From positions 6,009-32,393 of the forward strand of contig DGXZ01000006.1 of NCBI GenBank assembly GCA_002396485.1: 26,385 bases of DNA, written 5' to 3'. The translations under genes and the position numbers were made by a program. The DNA is from Spartobacteria bacterium UBA5019 (GTDB lineage Bacteria; Verrucomicrobiota; Verrucomicrobiia; Chthoniobacterales; Terrimicrobiaceae). Below, piece after piece: positions 23,730 through 26,385 of this stretch (its first letter is position 1; each line of letters begins with the position of its first letter). The notes below the pieces were generated by a model that saw only the letters and a list, made by a program, of their open reading frames with translations, had not been told where the DNA came from and searched no databases.

Positions 23730-25277
23730 TCAGGGCACGAATTGTCCCGGTTCGATGATGCCACCATCGGCGGTGCGCTGGACATTCACATCACCGAGTT
23801 TGACCGGCGCGTCGTAATTGCGGAGTTGGGCCGCGATGGCTTGATGAACGGCATACTTTGCAGCATTCGAAGTCAGGTTGGACCGGTAGGGAAGCCTCAC
23901 ATAACCCCAGAGGTCGTAGGAGCCATTGGCAAGTGAGGGCGTGGCGGAGCCAACACTGGTTGGCGTGTTTTCAACCCCTCCTATATTTCCATAGGTGCCA
24001 AGGGTTCCTAAAGTATTACCGTTCCATGACACTTCTTTTGCGCCACCTTTGATTGCAGAGTCGGCATCTGAATCTCCAAGAACAGTAAGGTAGATGTCAC
24101 CGGAATTTCCGCCACTCAGGCTGAGATTGGAGGTCAGTGCTGACAGCAATGGTGCGAAAGTAGCGTATCCGCCGTTACCCACGGGAGTGCTGATGCCCAA
24201 GATGCGAGAATCAGTGGCATTTCCGACGGGAGCGGCTGTTGCTGCCCACAGGGCGTGGCTTGTCACTGTGCCGCCTTCGATAACGGCGCGGGCCGAGGCC
24301 AGTGTGCCGTTGCCGCCGGAAAGGCTCACCGAAGGCGCAGAACTATAGCCGCTGCCTGAAGAGGTGACCGTGAAGCCAGTGATGCGACCGTTGGCAACCG
24401 TGGCTGTAGCCGCGGCACCGCTTCCGCCGCCGCCGCTGAAGGTGACTGTGGGAGCCGAGGTATAGCCCGTGCCGGGCGAAACCACAGTGACTCCGAGCAC
24501 CGGCTTATTGGTGGTGCTGCCCACGGTGGCGTTGTAAGTCAAAATCGGCGTTGATGTCCCAATTCCGTTGGCAGCGGCCCAAAGGGTCCGGACACCTGAA
24601 TCAATCCCTCGACTCAGTGGGTAGACCTTCTTTGCGTAATCCGACTGGTTTCCCGTGAGCTGTGACAGGCGCAGTTCGCCATTTGTGTAAAGCTGGCGAG
24701 CCAGTTGCGGAGTGAGGTTAAGACCGCTAGGAGCGGCTTTGCTGGCCACCAAGCGCAGCGGCAGGATGCCTACGATCTCATCGGTCAGCGACTGGTAGGT
24801 TGTCGCCCCGTTTTCGGGGAACGAGATCGTGTTCGTCCCGATCCAAGGCGTCGAGTCTTGATACTCGTTGCTGATATGGAAGTCTGGCACGGCCAGCGTG
24901 GCGTTTGCCGTCGTGCTGGTCAGAACATCCGTGGCTCCGCTGCCTGCTGCCGCACTGTCAGGAATGAATCGAACCTGCTGGCTTGCAGAATTTGTTTTCC
25001 ATCCGCCAGCTGAACCATTGTAGTTAATCTGAATCGTGACATTTCCCTGGCCTCCGATGGTGGCATTTCTCCAGCGGACGACATTTGCTGTGATGATGGC
25101 TGAGCCGTTGTAGGTTCGGTCAACACTGGTTTGACCAAGGAGGAGGTTTTCAATGGCAGAGGTGAGTTCGGTGCGAAGTGCCGGAGCGCCCGCGATGTAT
25201 ACTGTTGTCTGGGCATTTGCCATGGTGGCGAGGCCGAGAGCCGCTGCGGCGGCCGCGAAGAATTTATTAGTTTTCAT
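23730..25277 (-). CDS. Secreted phosphate-binding-protein-like protein with inserted GSGY repeats
   Basis: 515 residues with a signal peptide cleaved near ANA-Q (22-23). Parts resemble a PstS-type periplasmic binding protein: TTVYIAGAPALRTELTSAIENLL (24-46), GGWKTNSASQQVRF, ATDVLTST, PLRLVASKAAPSGL-NLTPQLARQLYTNGELRLSQLTG (173-209) and LSRGIDSGVRTLW (221-233), echoing the NLT / F-x-G / R-x-x-SGTR order of that fold. At about 262-333 two copies of a glycine-rich unit interrupt it (VVSPGTGYTSAPTVTFSGGG and VTSSGSGYSSAPSVSLSGGN), a repeat common in secreted adhesive proteins. There is no PEP-CTERM tail. It starts 21 bases after the PEP-CTERM gene and is co-transcribed with it. The fold call is inferred; ligand unknown. 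Confidence 0.85.
   Translation of the reverse strand: MKTNKFFAAAAAALGLATMANAQTTVYIAGAPALRTELTSAIENLLLGQTSVDRTYNGSAIITANVVRWRNATIGGQGNVTIQINYNGSAGGWKTNSASQQVRFIPDSAAAGSGATDVLTSTTANATLAVPDFHISNEYQDSTPWIGTNTISFPENGATTYQSLTDEIVGILPLRLVASKAAPSGLNLTPQLARQLYTNGELRLSQLTGNQSDYAKKVYPLSRGIDSGVRTLWAAANGIGTSTPILTYNATVGSTTNKPVLGVTVVSPGTGYTSAPTVTFSGGGGSGAAATATVANGRITGFTVTSSGSGYSSAPSVSLSGGNGTLASARAVIEGGTVTSHALWAATAAPVGNATDSRILGISTPVGNGGYATFAPLLSALTSNLSLSGGNSGDIYLTVLGDSDADSAIKGGAKEVSWNGNTLGTLGTYGNIGGVENTPTSVGSATPSLANGSYDLWGYVRLPYRSNLTSNAAKYAVHQAIAAQLRNYDAPVKLGDVNVQRTADGGIIEPGQFVP
24281..24494 (-). repeat. Two tandem GSGY-type protein repeats
   Basis: Two units of about 35 codons encode V-x-V-x-S-x-G-x-GY-(S/T)-SAP-(S/T)-V-(T/S)-(F/L)-SGG, at residues 262-297 and 301-333 of the PBP-like protein. 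They are diverged at the DNA level, so this is an old duplication. Confidence 0.6.
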
Positions 25278-25298
25278 GTATTTATAAGGATTTAAGTT

Positions 25299-26219
25299 TT
25301 AATTGAAGGAGCTTTTCCGGCGACGAAAGACCACAAAAAAGAGTCCGACGATCGCGAGCAGGATGTAGGTGCCGGGCTCTGGCACAGCGGTGAAGGTCAG
25401 ATATCCCGCGCTGTCCAGTGCAAAGCTACCCAGATAGGTGTTTGTAGTGGCCAGTGTGGAGCCAGTGTTTGGAGACAGCCACAGGTCAAGGACAGAGCTG
25501 GTAGGCCCGGAGTAAGCTCCGGTAAGTGGTGTTTGGTCGACAGCCTTGCCCGAACCCAAACCAAAGCCAGCATTGCTGGTATTGATGCGGGTGCCCCAGT
25601 TGTTGGTATCCGCTGATGCCCCGATGTAGGCGACGGAACTATTGGCTGTGCTATTTTGGTTGATGTAGCTGCCTCCGCCGGTTCCGTAACCGAAGGAACT
25701 GAACGCGGTGGCAAAACCCGATACGCTGCCGATGGCCGAGGGCGTTCCCGTTATAGAGGTTTGCACGGCTGGATCGGTGCGTCCGCGGGTAACGAACAGC
25801 GACCGGGTGGCCAAGCCTGTCACGGCAGAGGTTTCACCTGTGTTGCCGGTCCATCCTACCACACCCCAGCGAACACCGGAGCCGTCGGTGGGGTTATTTG
25901 CCCAGGAGGAACCGAAGGCTGAGTTGAGGTCGAGGTTGAGGTTGGTGACGTCGGTCGAGGTGCCGGGAATCACGCCAAACGTTGGATTGTAGGTGCTGCC
26001 AAGCGCCCTCGTGCCGTTAAGGCTCACGGGGAGGAAATCCCCGACTGTTCCGATCTTGGCCACAAGGGTGTTTGAAACCCCTGTCTGTCGGAACCCGATG
26101 AATATGTCGCCCGGTGTGTAAGTCGTGAGCACAGCAGAGGCGGATGGCGCGGAGAGCGCCAATCCACCTACCGCCAGTGCCAATCGACCGAACCGGAGCA
26201 GGTTTGTTTGTATTTTCAT
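25299..26219 (-). CDS. PEP-CTERM sorting-domain surface protein
   Basis: 306 residues. A signal peptide (hydrophobic core about 10-24, cleavage near SASA) precedes a Ser/Thr/Gly/Asn-rich, Cys-free mature region of the kind expected for an exported and probably glycosylated protein. The C-terminus has the full sorting signal: VPEPGTY (279-285), a hydrophobic helix ILLAIVGLFFVVF and the basic cluster RRRK. An exosortase (not in this window) would cut at PEP and pass the protein to the surface or EPS matrix. The globular domain is not recognised. It is the first gene of a two-gene unit with the PBP-like protein, from the promoter at 26307-26334. There is no Shine-Dalgarno; the leader is A-rich just before ATG. 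Confidence 0.93.
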   Translation of the reverse strand: MKIQTNLLRFGRLALAVGGLALSAPSASAVLTTYTPGDIFIGFRQTGVSNTLVAKIGTVGDFLPVSLNGTRALGSTYNPTFGVIPGTSTDVTNLNLDLNSAFGSSWANNPTDGSGVRWGVVGWTGNTGETSAVTGLATRSLFVTRGRTDPAVQTSITGTPSAIGSVSGFATAFSSFGYGTGGGSYINQNSTANSSVAYIGASADTNNWGTRINTSNAGFGLGSGKAVDQTPLTGAYSGPTSSVLDLWLSPNTGSTLATTNTYLGSFALDSAGYLTFTAVPEPGTYILLAIVGLFFVVFRRRKSSFN

Positions 26220-26281
26220 TTTTGGATTTTTTAGTTGTTGGTTTTTGCTTCCGATTCCCGATGCCGGGTCATCAAAGTTTA

Positions 26282-26298
26282 CTGACCTTTTTGGTCAG
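26282..26298. promoter_or_regulatory. Palindrome CTGACC-N5-GGTCAG near the transcript start
   Basis: A perfect 6-bp inverted repeat with a TTTTT spacer lies at about +2 to +18 of the predicted PEP-CTERM transcript. As DNA it could be an operator; as RNA it would form a small 5' hairpin. It has no U-tract in the direction of transcription, so it is not a terminator. Confidence 0.4.
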
Positions 26299-26306
26299 GT
26301 TTTGAA

Positions 26307-26355
26307 ATCCTATTAATGAAACTGTTTTAGTCAACTATTATTTTAAAAAAATTTT
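26307..26355 (-). promoter_or_regulatory. Promoter of the PEP-CTERM / PBP-like operon with A/T-rich upstream tract
   Basis: Minus strand: TTGACT (26329-26334), 16-base spacer, TAGGAT (26307-26312), transcript start near 26300, leader about 80 bases. An A/T tract (about 26335-26355) lies directly upstream of the -35. It nearly matches the tract before the sulfate operon promoter: TATTATTTTAAAAAAATTTT here against ATTATTTTTTA then AAAAAAATTTT there (plus strand). Confidence 0.55.
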
Positions 26356-26385
26356 CGGAGTTTATTGGCGGGGTAAAATCGAATT

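Noticed and set aside
1..26385. tRNA or rRNA genes, CRISPR arrays, insertion sequences, prophage remnants
   Set aside because: No cloverleaf-like or rRNA segment, no regularly spaced repeats, and no transposase or integrase motifs were seen on either strand.

Overview
This window looks like a chromosomal segment of a verrucomicrobial bacterium (Opitutae/Chthoniobacter-type is a guess). The taxonomic clues are a PEP-CTERM surface protein, a TIGR04073-type exosortase-associated protein, a phosphate-selective-type outer-membrane porin and LPS synthesis (kdsB). Together these indicate a Gram-negative cell with an exosortase/EPS lifestyle. Almost no start codon is preceded by a Shine-Dalgarno motif. 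No tRNA, rRNA, CRISPR array, transposase or phage gene was seen, and no gene-free stretch reaches 300 bases (the longest is about 210 bases, before kdsB). Nearly all genes lie on the minus strand; only kdsB and rmuC are on the plus strand.

Layout, in window order: (1) 1-2574, arginine biosynthesis on the minus strand, argD then argF, followed by a proline-rich protein cut by the window edge. (2) 2593-4286, rpoA-rplQ with its own promoter and terminator, separated from the ribosomal protein genes that usually precede it. (3) 4361-7266, kdsB (+), a secreted protein with a possible caspase-like His/Cys dyad (-), and rmuC (+). (4) 7296-15824, an eight-gene minus-strand unit joined by 1-4 base overlaps and very short gaps: GT2 glycosyltransferase, AsnB-type amidotransferase, two GT4 enzymes, a YdcF-like protein, a WbuB-like GT4, an adenosine-deaminase-family enzyme and a UPF0173 metal hydrolase. 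It is probably a polysaccharide or glycan assembly operon with two housekeeping-type genes at its end. (5) 15838-16310, a TIGR04073 protein and a terminator.

(6) 16381-22678, a seven-gene sulfate uptake operon read from the right: YezD/DUF2292 small protein, outer-membrane porin, sulfate-binding protein, an M14-like (aspartoacylase/AstE family) zinc hydrolase, CysT, CysW and CysA. It covers the whole path from the outer membrane to the cytoplasm. The unexpected member is the hydrolase, whose stop codon overlaps the cysT start. (7) 22681-26334, a 54-residue small protein, a membrane-anchored low-complexity protein, a terminator, a phosphate-binding-protein-like secreted protein carrying inserted glycine-rich repeats, and a PEP-CTERM protein. 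The last two form one transcription unit.

The sulfate operon and the PEP-CTERM operon start from promoters with nearly the same architecture: an A/T-rich tract, TTGACY, and a 16-base spacer. Three terminator hairpins lie within about 20 bases of the next start codon. Products are called from motifs read by eye; no database search was possible.
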